Part shown: piece after piece, positions 50,687 through 60,411 of the stretch
Numbering within the stretch: the first letter of the stretch is position 1
How the letters are laid out: the number at the start of each line of letters is the position of its first letter
DNA from: Bacillota bacterium
Lineage (GTDB): Bacteria; Bacillota; Clostridia; Lachnospirales; Lachnospiraceae
Reading direction: 5' to 3'
Length of the DNA stretch: 64,000 nt
Assembly (NCBI GenBank): GCA_023423335.1
Contig: JAFAFU010000030.1
Location: 186,001 to 250,000 of the forward strand
Notes under the pieces: generated by a model
The model's database searches: none
What the model was told of the DNA's origin: nothing
What the model saw: the letters and a program-made list of their open reading frames with translations, nothing else
Program-made: the position numbers and the translations under genes

Positions 50687-50895
50687 TATAATTCAAGTGT
50701 CAAAAGCCCTTCGAGCATCACGACTTCGTCAATTTGCACATTCACTAACTATATTAAAGTGATGCAGAACATAATTCGATGAGCAAAAGCGGAAGCGTGT
50801 TGCGAATGAACTGTGTTCTGCATCACACTATTGAAAGTGTACTGTGTAAATTGACGAACCATATTTTTGAATTTGCTTTTGACACCTGAATTATA
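50687..50895. repeat. 209-bp imperfect palindrome (MITE-like)
   Basis: The two halves pair along most of their length. Ends TATAATTCA (50687-50695) and TGAATTATA (50887-50895) pair, as do TGTCAAAAGC/GCTTTTGACA, TCGTCAATTT/AAATTGACGA and GTGATGCAGAACA/TGTTCTGCATCAC. There is no reading frame inside. It lies between araA and the araR-like gene and could be a miniature inverted-repeat element. Confidence 0.8.
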
Positions 50896-50940
50896 CTATT
50901 TGAGGTAATAAAATTCTCAGAAAAGGGAAAAGTGATCCGC

Positions 50941-52026
50941 ATGATGCAAAACATCCAAACGAAATATGCTAAAATAGTCGATGATATCCGGAATGATATT
51001 CAATCCGGCACAATTAAGGCAGGCGATATGATACCCTCCGAGCATAAGCTGTGTGCACAATATCAGGTCAGCCGCCATACGGTGCGCAAAGCGATTTCCG
51101 AATTAACGAATATGGGATATCTCATCAGTATCCACGGGAAAGGCACGTTCTGCAAAAAGCATTACCCTCATCAGATCGCCTCCCATAACATTGGTGTTAT
51201 CACTACCTACATTTCCGATTATATCTTTCCCGATGTGATCCGGGGAATTGACCGGGTATTATCAGATAAAGGATATAGTATCATCCTGAAAAGCACCGGA
51301 AACAGCCAGAGTATGGAAGGAAAGTGCCTGGAGGACATTCTCTCCAAGAATATAGACGGACTTATTATAGAACCCAGCAAAAGCGACATCATCAGCAGAA
51401 ATTTCTATCTGTATGAGAAGCTGGAGGAGTATCATATTCCTTACGTTTTTATCCAGGGAATCTACCAGCAGCTTTCGGATCGCCCCTATGTACTGCTGGA
51501 TGATAAGCTGGGAGCTTATCAGGCAACCAGGCATCTGCTGGATACCGGCAGAAATAATCTGATCGGAATATTTAAAATTGATGATTATCAAGGGAAGGAG
51601 CGTCACAAAGGATATATCAAAGCCTTAGCGGAAGCCGGCATTCCCTATGATGCGGACCGGGTCATAACCTATCATACGGAGGATCGGAAGCTGAAGCCGC
51701 CCCTGGCTGTCCGTGATTTTATCCGAAATGGAACTGCCATTGATGGCATTGTCTGCTATAATGATCAGATTGCCTACAGCATCTATCAAGAGCTTTATAA
51801 CCAGAAGATAAAGGTACCGGAGGATATTGCCATCATTGGCTATGATAATTCCTTTCTGTCAGAGAATAACCGGGTTCCTCTCTCCTCCGTCCAGCATCCG
51901 AAAGAGGAGTTCGGCAGGGTGGCGGCCCACCTGCTCCTTGATATCATCCATGGAAATGCGGGGAAAGACCAGCTGCATAAAATCATCTTACCGGAGCTGA
52001 TTGTCCGGGATTCGACCCTCTGTTAA
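50941..52026 (+). CDS. AraR-like regulator 1 (GntR head, LacI-type body)
   Basis: This protein of about 361 residues starts MMQNIQTKYAKIVDDIRNDI. It has an N-terminal GntR winged helix (about 1-70, IPSEHKLCAQYQVSRHTVRK). A LacI/periplasmic-binding sugar domain follows, with NIGVITTYISDYIFPDVIRG and PEDIAIIGYDNSFLSE. AraR of this build represses arabinose genes and lets go when arabinose binds. It is divergent from araA across the palindrome. The start is ATG at 50941 (or GTG 50932); AAAGGG lies upstream. It has a paralogue at 56127. Confidence 0.88.
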   Translation: MMQNIQTKYAKIVDDIRNDIQSGTIKAGDMIPSEHKLCAQYQVSRHTVRKAISELTNMGYLISIHGKGTFCKKHYPHQIASHNIGVITTYISDYIFPDVIRGIDRVLSDKGYSIILKSTGNSQSMEGKCLEDILSKNIDGLIIEPSKSDIISRNFYLYEKLEEYHIPYVFIQGIYQQLSDRPYVLLDDKLGAYQATRHLLDTGRNNLIGIFKIDDYQGKERHKGYIKALAEAGIPYDADRVITYHTEDRKLKPPLAVRDFIRNGTAIDGIVCYNDQIAYSIYQELYNQKIKVPEDIAIIGYDNSFLSENNRVPLSSVQHPKEEFGRVAAHLLLDIIHGNAGKDQLHKIILPELIVRDSTLC

Positions 52027-52056
52027 GATCAGGAATAATGCATCGCAAAACAAAAA

Positions 52057-52100
52057 CGTGCCGCCCCCAACTTTTTATTGTTGGGGCGGCACGCCCTTTT
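52057..52100. terminator. Bidirectional terminator between the AraR-like gene and the binding-protein gene
   Basis: GC-rich arms CGTGCCGCCCC with AAC and their complement GTTGGGGCGGCACG, followed by CCCTTTT on the plus strand and preceded by CAAAAACG for the minus strand. Confidence 0.85.
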
Positions 52101-52119
52101 ATTTATTCCGGCAGTTTAA

Positions 52120-53790
52120 TTATTCAAATGTCTTTTCGTAAGCTGCCTTACGTTCATTGATAATCGCCTGACCGCCGGAGTTCAGATAATCGTTTAAGCC
52201 TGAGTCAAATACAGATTCAAACTTGTTTGCTGCAGCAACAACTGCCTGAGTTAGGATTGTGTTTCTCTTCTCACTGAGAGCCGGACCCATGCCTGCTTCC
52301 GCTTCGATTGTTCCTACGTTTACATTCTGACCAAAACGGCCATCCTGTGTGCTGAGCTCGTATGCCTTTTCGATATAGCTTGCGTCAACACCCGTATAGC
52401 CAAGGGCAATGGATTTTACATTCAAATCCGGATCACCGATGTCCAAACCGTTGATTGTAATCGTATAGTCGATGTTGCTCGGGGAGTTCATGATCTTTTC
52501 ACCGGTCACAGCAATCGTTTTCACTGCTCCGTCTTCCATTTTCTCATGCGTTACGCCTTCCTCACCAATCTGAAGGAACATGCGGTTCTCCAGCTTACTG
52601 ATCCAGTCAAGGTATAATAAGGATGCCAAAGGCTCGTCATTGGTTGAAGGGAAGAATATCTTACGGTCAACCGGACCGGGAAGGAACTTCCGGTATACGC
52701 CGGCATCGTTTTTAAACGGCATTACCGCTACATAACCTGCATCCTCTCCAACCAGTCTCTTCAGGTTGTTGTTGATGCTGTCTTCACCATTACGGTAAGG
52801 ATAATCCCAGTTGTGGATGAAGGCGCCTACATAACCGGATTTCATCATGTTATCCTCCGTAGGGTCACCGGAGCCATAAAGTGCAAAATCTTTCCAAATC
52901 AATCCATTGTTGTACCAATTGTTCAGGGTAGCAACACCATTCTTAATTCCGGGGAACAGGAACTTTCTGTCATCAAAGCCATAAACAAAAACATCCTTGT
53001 CCGATAAATTGTCAGGTACGAAAGAAGCCAATAAATGATCTGCTCTCCAGCCCACATCAAAGCTGATGGAGAAAGGAATCATCTTGTCCGCATCAGCGCC
53101 AAGAAGTGTTTTTGCATTGTCCTTAAACGCTACCAGCATAGCTTCAAATTCTTCAATTGTTGTAGGCTCCGGAATATTAAGCTTTTTCAGCCAGTCCTCC
53201 CGCACGAAGGTATTGATACGTGTGGAGTTGGCAAGACGCGCCTCAATCGCCCAAATAGTTCCGTTGACAGGATCTTTATTCCAATTGATGTTTGTCTCTG
53301 TGAGTAAGCCGTATAAATTAGGAAATAATCCCTTGTTCTCTTCAAGATACTCGCTCATATCCGTTACACCGCCCATACCTGCATAGGTCTGGATTGTAGG
53401 ATAGTCATAGGTAACGCAGATATCAGGTGCATCGCCTGCCGCAAGCAGGTTATTGATCTGTTCCACCTCGGTCCAACGGGGAACGGGAACAAAGGTTACC
53501 TCTACATTATGGTCGCGAAGCATACCTTCTTTGATGAAATCGGTATAGAAGTTATCTTCGGGTTTGGAACCGCCGTCATTACCGCGGTCAAATACCTCAA
53601 CGGTAATTTTTCTTGTTTCAACAAATTTGCCGTCTATGATTTCGGCATTGTCCGTCGGTGCAGGTGTTGCTGTTGCGCCGTTATTGTCTTTGTTTGGGTC
53701 CTTATTGTCATTGTTGTCCTTTTTACCGCAAGCGGTAAGAGAACCGATGACTAAGGCACAAACCAGAAGAATAGAAAATATTTTCTTCAT
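52120..53790 (-). CDS. Oligosaccharide-binding lipoprotein (LplA type)
   Basis: This 556-residue lipoprotein starts MKKIFSILLVCALVIGSLTACGKK (lipobox LTAC) and has an Asn/Asp-rich linker (NNDNKDPNKDNN). The large family 1 binding domain starts TRKITVEVFDRGNDGG. Its length (about 550) fits the LplA/YtcQ group, which binds pectin or xylan oligosaccharides. It is the third gene of an operon with two LplB/LplC-type permeases upstream and lacks an ATPase, which is usual because such systems share MsmX. GAGGAGGTTTCT precedes the ATG. Confidence 0.9.
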   Translation of the reverse strand: MKKIFSILLVCALVIGSLTACGKKDNNDNKDPNKDNNGATATPAPTDNAEIIDGKFVETRKITVEVFDRGNDGGSKPEDNFYTDFIKEGMLRDHNVEVTFVPVPRWTEVEQINNLLAAGDAPDICVTYDYPTIQTYAGMGGVTDMSEYLEENKGLFPNLYGLLTETNINWNKDPVNGTIWAIEARLANSTRINTFVREDWLKKLNIPEPTTIEEFEAMLVAFKDNAKTLLGADADKMIPFSISFDVGWRADHLLASFVPDNLSDKDVFVYGFDDRKFLFPGIKNGVATLNNWYNNGLIWKDFALYGSGDPTEDNMMKSGYVGAFIHNWDYPYRNGEDSINNNLKRLVGEDAGYVAVMPFKNDAGVYRKFLPGPVDRKIFFPSTNDEPLASLLYLDWISKLENRMFLQIGEEGVTHEKMEDGAVKTIAVTGEKIMNSPSNIDYTITINGLDIGDPDLNVKSIALGYTGVDASYIEKAYELSTQDGRFGQNVNVGTIEAEAGMGPALSEKRNTILTQAVVAAANKFESVFDSGLNDYLNSGGQAIINERKAAYEKTFE

Positions 53791-53860
53791 AGAAACCTCC
53801 TCTTAAATTTATTTTAATGCTGACACATTGTGTCCGTAATCAGGATAACCCTGACACCGC

Positions 53861-54730
53861 TTATTCTTTTACCGCTCCCAGGGTTACGCCGGAGATGAAA
53901 TACTTCTGCAGCCAGGGATAGATTAATAAAATCGGTATGGTGGCAAACATAACCGTTGCCGCCTTCAGGGTTTCGGAAAGCCCCGGTACGCTGAAGCCTT
54001 CCTGCGCTGCTACTTCAATCTGCATGACATTATTAAGAATGTTATACAGCAGCAGCTGGATCGGATAAAAACGTCTGTCATTCATATACATCAAAGCATC
54101 GGAGAAGCCATTCCAACGCCCTACTGCGTAAAACAGTGCCAATGTTGCGAGAACCGGCTTGGACAGGGGCAGGAAAATCTTAGTAAGGATTCGGATAAAG
54201 CCGGCACCGTCAATCTGTGCGGACTCCCGAAGACTCTCCGGAATGCTGTAGAAAAAGCTTCGCATGATGATCATATTGAAAACGCTCAATGCACCGGGAA
54301 GAATTAGTACAATCGGTTTGTTGAGCATATCCAGATCCTTCAGCAGCAGGTAATTGGGGATTACACCCGCATTGAAATACATGGTCAGAATGATCACTGC
54401 GTTGAAAAAGCGCTTTCCCTTGAGATTATCAAAGGTAAGGGGATATGCGCAAATTGTGGTCATAAACAGGGATACTATGGTACAGATAATCGTCAGTATC
54501 GCTGTCCATCCGAGGGACCAGACATACTTGGAGCTGCTCAGCACCGTTTTATATGCATCAATATTGAATCCTACCGGTATTAACGTAACCTTATTGCGAA
54601 TCAAAGCGTCCGCAGAACTTAAGGAGCGGGCCAAAATATTAACAAGGGGCAGGAGACAAATCAAAATAAGCAGAAAACATACAAAAGCTATGATCCAGTC
54701 CCCATATTTTGTGGAGCGCGATTTTATCAT
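53861..54730 (-). CDS. ABC permease, LplC/YtcP type
   Basis: This 289-residue protein with six membrane helices starts MIKSRSTKYGDWIIAFVCFL. The EAA loop is LRESAQIDGAGFIRILTKI followed by FLPLSKPV, and the protein ends in ISGVTLGAVKE, typical of LplC-group permeases. It pairs with the protein at 54749-55699. AAGGAGGAATTAATC precedes the ATG. Confidence 0.9.
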   Translation of the reverse strand: MIKSRSTKYGDWIIAFVCFLLILICLLPLVNILARSLSSADALIRNKVTLIPVGFNIDAYKTVLSSSKYVWSLGWTAILTIICTIVSLFMTTICAYPLTFDNLKGKRFFNAVIILTMYFNAGVIPNYLLLKDLDMLNKPIVLILPGALSVFNMIIMRSFFYSIPESLRESAQIDGAGFIRILTKIFLPLSKPVLATLALFYAVGRWNGFSDALMYMNDRRFYPIQLLLYNILNNVMQIEVAAQEGFSVPGLSETLKAATVMFATIPILLIYPWLQKYFISGVTLGAVKE

Positions 54731-54748
54731 GATTAATTCCTCCTTCTC

Positions 54749-55699
54749 TTACCAGACACCACGTTCGCCGAACTTTTTTGCTATTGCATTTGCAGAAAGC
54801 AGGAATATGACACCGATAACGGACTGGAAAAGACCTACTGCCGTAGTCAGTGAGAACTGCAGTCCTCTGATACCATAGTTATAGATAAAGATCGATATAA
54901 CATTCGATACACTGGTTACCAATTTATTCCCTAAGGCATAAGGGCGCTCAAAGTCGCTGCCCAGGATACGTCCAAGACTCATAATCAGAAGAATAACAAT
55001 GGTTGGTTTTAGACCCGGTAAGGTTATATTCCATATTTTTCGGATACGTCCGGCACCGTCCACGGAAGCCGCTTCATAAAGCTCGGGATTAATACCCGTG
55101 ATTGCTGCCAGATAGATGATTGTATTCCAGCCTACACTCTGCCAGATACCCAGGAAGATATAGGTCCATACCCAATGGGCGGGGTCGTTGAGGAACGGAA
55201 CCGTATTAAGCCCCATCCGATTCAATACGATATTGATCAAGCCATTGGTCGGGGTAAAAAGCTGCAGTGCCAACCCGGAAATAATAATCCATGAAAGGAA
55301 GTGGGGCATATATACAACCGTCTGGGTAAAACGCTTGAAACGCTTAAAGGCCAGCTCATTCAGCAGGATTGCCAGAATGATCGGAGCCGGAAAACCTATC
55401 AGCAAATCAAGAAAATTAAGCATCAGAGTGTTTCGAAGCGCATATAGGAAATCACGGTTTGAAAAAGCTTTTATGAAATATTCGAAGCCGTAATCCCCTG
55501 CCCAATCCATTTCCCATACATTTTGTACAATACTGAACTTCTTAAAGGCTATCTGGATATAGGTCATCGGAATATAGCGAAATACCGCAAAGTATGTCAG
55601 GGGAAGTAACAGCAAAAGATAGAGCGTCCAATAACGTCTTAAATAATTTGAAGCTTTCCGCTTTCGATTGGAACGTGATTTAACCGGGATAGATTCCAT
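54749..55699 (-). CDS. ABC permease, LplB/YtbO type
   Basis: This 316-residue protein with six membrane helices begins with a basic cytoplasmic stretch (KSRSNRKRKASNYLRR) and then LYLLLLLPLTYFAVFRYIPM. The EAA loop is LYEAASVDGAGRIRKI followed by WNITLPGLKP. AAAGAGGTGCGAAA precedes the ATG at 55699, which is chosen over the frame start at 55801. It is the first gene of the importer operon. Confidence 0.9.
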   Translation of the reverse strand: MESIPVKSRSNRKRKASNYLRRYWTLYLLLLLPLTYFAVFRYIPMTYIQIAFKKFSIVQNVWEMDWAGDYGFEYFIKAFSNRDFLYALRNTLMLNFLDLLIGFPAPIILAILLNELAFKRFKRFTQTVVYMPHFLSWIIISGLALQLFTPTNGLINIVLNRMGLNTVPFLNDPAHWVWTYIFLGIWQSVGWNTIIYLAAITGINPELYEAASVDGAGRIRKIWNITLPGLKPTIVILLIMSLGRILGSDFERPYALGNKLVTSVSNVISIFIYNYGIRGLQFSLTTAVGLFQSVIGVIFLLSANAIAKKFGERGVW

Positions 55700-55823
55700 T
55701 TTCGCACCTCTTTCATATACTTTTTTATGAATATGTTCTGGATTTTTAGAAAATATATTCTTGACTCCAATTTGTCCGGAAGAAACTTGTACTCTTCTCA
55801 CAACATAGATGTATTGTCTTTTG

Positions 55824-55883
55824 TATTGTTACTTGTATTTTAAGTCGCCAGAATAAAATATCACAGACAATACAACTTGTCAA
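55824..55883 (-). promoter_or_regulatory. Importer operon promoter with AraR-like sites
   Basis: Minus strand TTGACA (55878-55883), about 17-18 bp, TATTTT (55854-55859). The -35 is overlapped by ATACAACTTGT (plus, 55870-55880), the same 11-mer as at araA. Further motifs ACTTGTATTTTAAGT and ACTTGTACTC lie just downstream (55790-55845). Possible operators for the two AraR-like proteins. The rest of 55884-56126 is AT-rich with no gene. Confidence 0.55.
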
Positions 55884-56126
55884 TATATTTCTGTCCGATT
55901 TTGTTCTATATCGACAAAAAGCAATAAACATCGCCGCCCTCTCAGAAATACAACTGTGTAAAGTGAACAAATAATGGTATGGTTTTATGTAATATTTTCA
56001 TGATACTTGTCATGACATCTTAACAATACTTGCATTTCAATTTCAAAAGATTTATAATTTAAGCATAACAACATACTACTATTACTACTAACGATAAAAA
56101 TCGATTATTTCGGGAAAGGTATTAGG

Positions 56127-57233
56127 ATGAGGGATTCTCTTAAATACATGGATATCGTCGATTGGACGAAGGAGCAAATTACGATAGGCACATTTCAGCC
56201 CAAGAAAAAATTCTTTTCAGAGAGTAAATTGGGCGAGATCTTTGGTTTCTCCCGCCAAACCGTGCGGCGCGCATTGGAAGAGCTGGAACAAATGGGTTAT
56301 ATTACCCGTGTCAGGGGCAGCGGTACCTACATAACCGGCAAGCAGCCTGATGCAGACATGAATCCGGCCGCAAATGAACCAAAATCCAGGATTATCGGCG
56401 TGGTATCCACCCACCTGGATGCCTATATCTTCCCTTCTATTATCCAGGGAATTGAGGGCGTGCTGAATGCGGGCGGATACACAATGCTTCTGACCTCCAC
56501 CAAAAACCAGATTGAGGGTGAAATACGGGCGCTTAAAATCATGTCGGAACGGCATTTGGACGGTCTGATCGTGGAGCCTACAAAAAGCGGTCTGCCTTGC
56601 ATTAATCTGGACTTGTATCATGCCATCTCCCGAAAAGGTATCCCAATTGTATTCATCGATTCCTGTTATCCGGAGCTGCCGGTTCCCTATGTATCTCTGG
56701 ATGATGAGGAGGCCGGTTATATAGCGGCAAAGCACCTGTTTGACCTGGGGCACCGGGATATCGCCGGCGTATTCACTTTCAGTGACCGGCAGGGACATTT
56801 ACGGTATAAGGGTTATATGAGAGCCCTGTATGAGAATGGACTTCCCCTTCGGGAGGACCGTGTTTTTTGGTATTCCAAGGAAAATATGCTGCAAATCCTG
56901 TATAGCGACGAATTCTATGAGGGACTGTCCGCCTGCACCGCCGCAGTATGCTATAATGACAGTCTGGCATTGATGCTGACGGGGCTGATCCGGAAAAAGG
57001 GCCGGAAGGTTCCGGAGGATTTTTCTGTCATCGGTATTGATAACTCGGAGATGGCACAGGCAAACTCACTCACCAGTGTGATCCATCCCGGCGAACAATT
57101 GGGTGAGGCTGCCGCCAGACTGCTGCTGTCCATGATAAACCATGAGGAGGGAACCAGCATCCTTTTCCCGCCTAAGCTGGTGATACGGGATTCCGTAAGA
57201 CATAAGGAGAAGAATGATGAAATTAATGAATGA
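56127..57233 (+). CDS. AraR-like regulator 2 (GntR head, LacI-type body)
   Basis: This 368-residue protein has a GntR helix-turn-helix (FSESKLGEIFGFSRQTVRRA) and a LacI-type domain (RIIGVVSTHLDAYIFPSIIQ, VPEDFSVIGIDNSEMAQANS). It shows the same overall plan as the regulator at 50941-52026 (both have T/STxxDAYIFP-like and VxRDS ends), so they are paralogues. It is divergent from the importer operon. Its 3' end overlaps the GH2 gene by 20 bp, so the two are co-expressed. It may answer a different oligosaccharide. Confidence 0.87.
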   Translation: MRDSLKYMDIVDWTKEQITIGTFQPKKKFFSESKLGEIFGFSRQTVRRALEELEQMGYITRVRGSGTYITGKQPDADMNPAANEPKSRIIGVVSTHLDAYIFPSIIQGIEGVLNAGGYTMLLTSTKNQIEGEIRALKIMSERHLDGLIVEPTKSGLPCINLDLYHAISRKGIPIVFIDSCYPELPVPYVSLDDEEAGYIAAKHLFDLGHRDIAGVFTFSDRQGHLRYKGYMRALYENGLPLREDRVFWYSKENMLQILYSDEFYEGLSACTAAVCYNDSLALMLTGLIRKKGRKVPEDFSVIGIDNSEMAQANSLTSVIHPGEQLGEAAARLLLSMINHEEGTSILFPPKLVIRDSVRHKEKNDEINE

Positions 57234-60200
57234 CGGCTGGCAGTTTGCCAGAAGCGACACCTCAGAATTCGTACCGGTAGAACTGCCCCATGACTGGCTG
57301 ATATCCGATGTAAATAATTTGTATAAAAGTGATACGGGTTGGTACCGGCGGGAGCTGGATGCCAGCTTTTTAGCCGACGGACAAAAACTTTTCCTGCATT
57401 TTGACGGAGTATACATGGACAGTACGCTCTTTGTCAACGACCGGCAGGTGGGGGAATGGAAATACGGCTATACCGCTTTTGAATTTGATATTACCGGCTT
57501 TATCCGAAAGGATGCGATCAATACCCTGCTTTTAAGGGTTAATTATATTACGCCGAATGCCCGCTGGTATACCGGGGCAGGAATTTACCGGGATGTCTTC
57601 CTGAAAGTGAAGAATTCCTGCTGTTTTTTAACGGACGGAATCTATATTACTACGGCGAAAGAGGGGGACGGCTGGCAGTTTGAGGCAGATGCCGAGGTGG
57701 AAACCGGCGGCAGACCCTATGAGCTTCGCCATACCCTGCTCGAAGCCGAGGGTGAGATTATAGCCTGGGATGTGGATCATCCCTGCTTATATACTTTACG
57801 GTCGGAGCTGATTGTGGACGGAAAGGTGATGGATACCGAGGATACCCGGTTTGGTTTCCGGACGATAGAATTTACCGCTGATAAGGGCTTTTATCTGAAC
57901 GGCAGGCACCTTAAGCTGAACGGCGTATGCCTGCACCATGATTTGGGCTTACTCGGAGCCGCAGTCCATAAGGATGCGAGCCGCAGACAGCTGACCCTGC
58001 TCAAAGAAATGGGCGTGAACGCACTTCGGACTGCACACAATCCGCCTGCGAAGGTCTTCATGGAGCTGGCGGATGAGATGGGCTTTCTGGTGATGTCCGA
58101 ACTGCTGGATATGTGGCAGAGCCCGAAGAATACCTATGATTATGCAAGATTTTTTAATCGCTGGATTGAGCGGGATGCTGCCTCCTGGATCCGCCGGGAC
58201 AGGAATCATCCCTCTGTCATTATGTGGAGTGTCGGCAACGAGATCCATGATACCCATGCAGATGCCGTGACCGGGGGAGAAATCCTGCGGCAGCTGATGG
58301 CGCTGGTAAAGAAGCATGATCCCAAGGGCCATGCTCCGGCGACGCTCTGCTCCAATTATATGCCCTGGGAAAACACACAAAAATGCGCTGATATTATAAA
58401 ACTGATGGGCTATAATTATGCCGAACCTCTTTACCCTGCCCATCACGCTGCTCACCCGGATTGGATCATCTATGGAAGTGAGACCTGTTCAACGGCACAG
58501 AGCCGCGGAGTGTACCATTTCCCTCTGAACAGATCCATTTTGGCGGACGATGACCTGCAATGCTCCGCCCTGGGTAACAGTTCTACAAGCTGGGGTTCCA
58601 AAAGTGTGGAGGCCTGTATTAACGCAGACCGGAGCATTCCCTATTCCCTGGGTCAGTTTATCTGGGCAGGCCAGGATTATATCGGCGAACCGACCCCCTA
58701 TCATACCAAGAATTCTTACCTTGGACATATCGATACCGCCGGTTTTCCGAAGGATTCCTATTATCTGTTTCAGGCGGCCTGGACTGATTATAAAAAAGCG
58801 CCTATGGTGCATCTTTACCCCTACTGGGATTTTTCACCCGGACAAATCATTGATGTAAGAGTATGCTCAAATGCTCCGAAAGTCGAATTGTTCTTTAATG
58901 ATAAAAGCTTAGGTGCCGTGCAGCTTGGCGACCGATTTGTTGCTGACTGGCAGCTCCCCTATTCCCCCGGAATCCTGCGGGCGGCAGCCTATGATGAACA
59001 GGGTACGGTAATCGCCGAAGAATGCAGAACCTCCTTCGGTGACGTGACTGATCTGCGTCTTGAAAACAATCCGATCGGTGAGCTGATGTTCGTTACTGTC
59101 ACCGGGGAGGATAAGGACGGGAATCCGGTAGAAAATGCGAATTGCAGGGTATGGGTTACGGTAGAGGATGGGACCTTACTCGGTCTGGATAACGGCGATT
59201 CTACGGACTATGACCAATACCGGACCGATAACCGCCGGCTCTTTAGCGGCAGACTGCTGGCTATTGTAAAGACCCGGGAGGGTATCACGCCGAAGATATC
59301 CGCAAGGCTTGACAGGGAAGATATCCCAATCCGTAAAATTGAGCTTTCCATGGACGGCCACAATATCTCTGCCCGAATCTTCCCGCCGGACGCCACTTAC
59401 AGCGATCTGTACTGGAGGTTAACCGACGCAGGCGGCATTGACAGCCCTCTGGGCAAACTGGAGGTTTCTGAAGACGGTAAAAGCGCCCTTCTGAAACCAA
59501 AGGGCGACGGAGAGGTTTATATCCGGTGTGCGGCAAAGAACGGCAAAGAGCATATCGCTTTGATCTCCCAAATATCCTATACCATAGACGGCATGGGCGA
59601 GAGCTTTTTGGACCCCTATTCCTTCCTGTCCGGAGGCCTATACAATAAAAGCAACGCAGAGCTGACCAACGGAAACGAACGGGGCGTTGCCACCCTGCGC
59701 GACGGTGAAAGCCATGTGGGTTTTGAAAATCTGGATTTCGGAGACTACGGTTCCGATGAGCTGACGCTCCCACTATTTGCGTTAAACAATGGCCCCTTTG
59801 AATTTGAAATCTGGGAAGGAATGCCCCTGGAGAATGGCAGGAGACTCTGTACCGTCACCTATGATAAGGGTTCCATATGGAATACCTACCAGGATATCAC
59901 CTGCAAGCTGCCCAGCCGTTTAAAGGGTGTCACAACCCTTTGTCTTGTGTTCCGCCAGAAGGTTCATATCAAGGGCTTCCGGTTCACAAAGCTCCAAAAG
60001 GCCTTTCAAAAGCTATATGCCGCGAAAAGCGATGTCATCTACGGCGATTCCTATACACGGAAGGGGAATGCGGTTGAGAAGATCGGCAATAATGTATCCA
60101 TCATTTTCAATCATATGGATTTCGGAGACACAGGGGCCGATGCGGTCGCAATCAGCTGGCGTTCGAAGATAGAAAAAAATTCTATTCAATTTGTTATTGC

Positions 60201-60411
60201 CGATGATACGGGCGAAATACGCCAGATGATCGAGGTAACTAATTCCGCGGAATACACCCGGGAGGTATTTCCCCTGGAAGAAAGAATTACGGGAAAGAAA
60301 TGCGTGTCATTGATCTTCCTGCCCGGCTGTGACCTGGACCTGGAGTGGATTCAGTTTGCGGACAGCACATCATATAGTGCGGCAATATCCACCGGCTTGC
60401 TCATTAAATAG
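57214..60411 (+). CDS. GH2 glycosidase (beta-galactosidase/arabinopyranosidase-like) with two C-terminal sandwich domains
   Basis: This 1065-residue protein has the GH2 sugar-binding domain (about 1-140), a sandwich, and the TIM barrel (about 230-510). The acid/base Glu is in WSVGNEIHDTHAD and the nucleophile Glu in YGSETCSTAQS. After further sandwich domains come two related modules (about 810-930 and 960-1055), each containing a (D/E)xxDFGDxG motif: FENLDFGDYGSDEL and FNHMDFGDTGADAV; both look CBM6-like. There is no signal peptide, so it probably acts on imported oligosaccharides. The start at 57214 has AAGGAG 4 nt before it. The last 61 bp overlap the EAL-protein gene. Confidence 0.85.
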   Translation: MMKLMNDGWQFARSDTSEFVPVELPHDWLISDVNNLYKSDTGWYRRELDASFLADGQKLFLHFDGVYMDSTLFVNDRQVGEWKYGYTAFEFDITGFIRKDAINTLLLRVNYITPNARWYTGAGIYRDVFLKVKNSCCFLTDGIYITTAKEGDGWQFEADAEVETGGRPYELRHTLLEAEGEIIAWDVDHPCLYTLRSELIVDGKVMDTEDTRFGFRTIEFTADKGFYLNGRHLKLNGVCLHHDLGLLGAAVHKDASRRQLTLLKEMGVNALRTAHNPPAKVFMELADEMGFLVMSELLDMWQSPKNTYDYARFFNRWIERDAASWIRRDRNHPSVIMWSVGNEIHDTHADAVTGGEILRQLMALVKKHDPKGHAPATLCSNYMPWENTQKCADIIKLMGYNYAEPLYPAHHAAHPDWIIYGSETCSTAQSRGVYHFPLNRSILADDDLQCSALGNSSTSWGSKSVEACINADRSIPYSLGQFIWAGQDYIGEPTPYHTKNSYLGHIDTAGFPKDSYYLFQAAWTDYKKAPMVHLYPYWDFSPGQIIDVRVCSNAPKVELFFNDKSLGAVQLGDRFVADWQLPYSPGILRAAAYDEQGTVIAEECRTSFGDVTDLRLENNPIGELMFVTVTGEDKDGNPVENANCRVWVTVEDGTLLGLDNGDSTDYDQYRTDNRRLFSGRLLAIVKTREGITPKISARLDREDIPIRKIELSMDGHNISARIFPPDATYSDLYWRLTDAGGIDSPLGKLEVSEDGKSALLKPKGDGEVYIRCAAKNGKEHIALISQISYTIDGMGESFLDPYSFLSGGLYNKSNAELTNGNERGVATLRDGESHVGFENLDFGDYGSDELTLPLFALNNGPFEFEIWEGMPLENGRRLCTVTYDKGSIWNTYQDITCKLPSRLKGVTTLCLVFRQKVHIKGFRFTKLQKAFQKLYAAKSDVIYGDSYTRKGNAVEKIGNNVSIIFNHMDFGDTGADAVAISWRSKIEKNSIQFVIADDTGEIRQMIEVTNSAEYTREVFPLEERITGKKCVSLIFLPGCDLDLEWIQFADSTSYSAAISTGLLIK

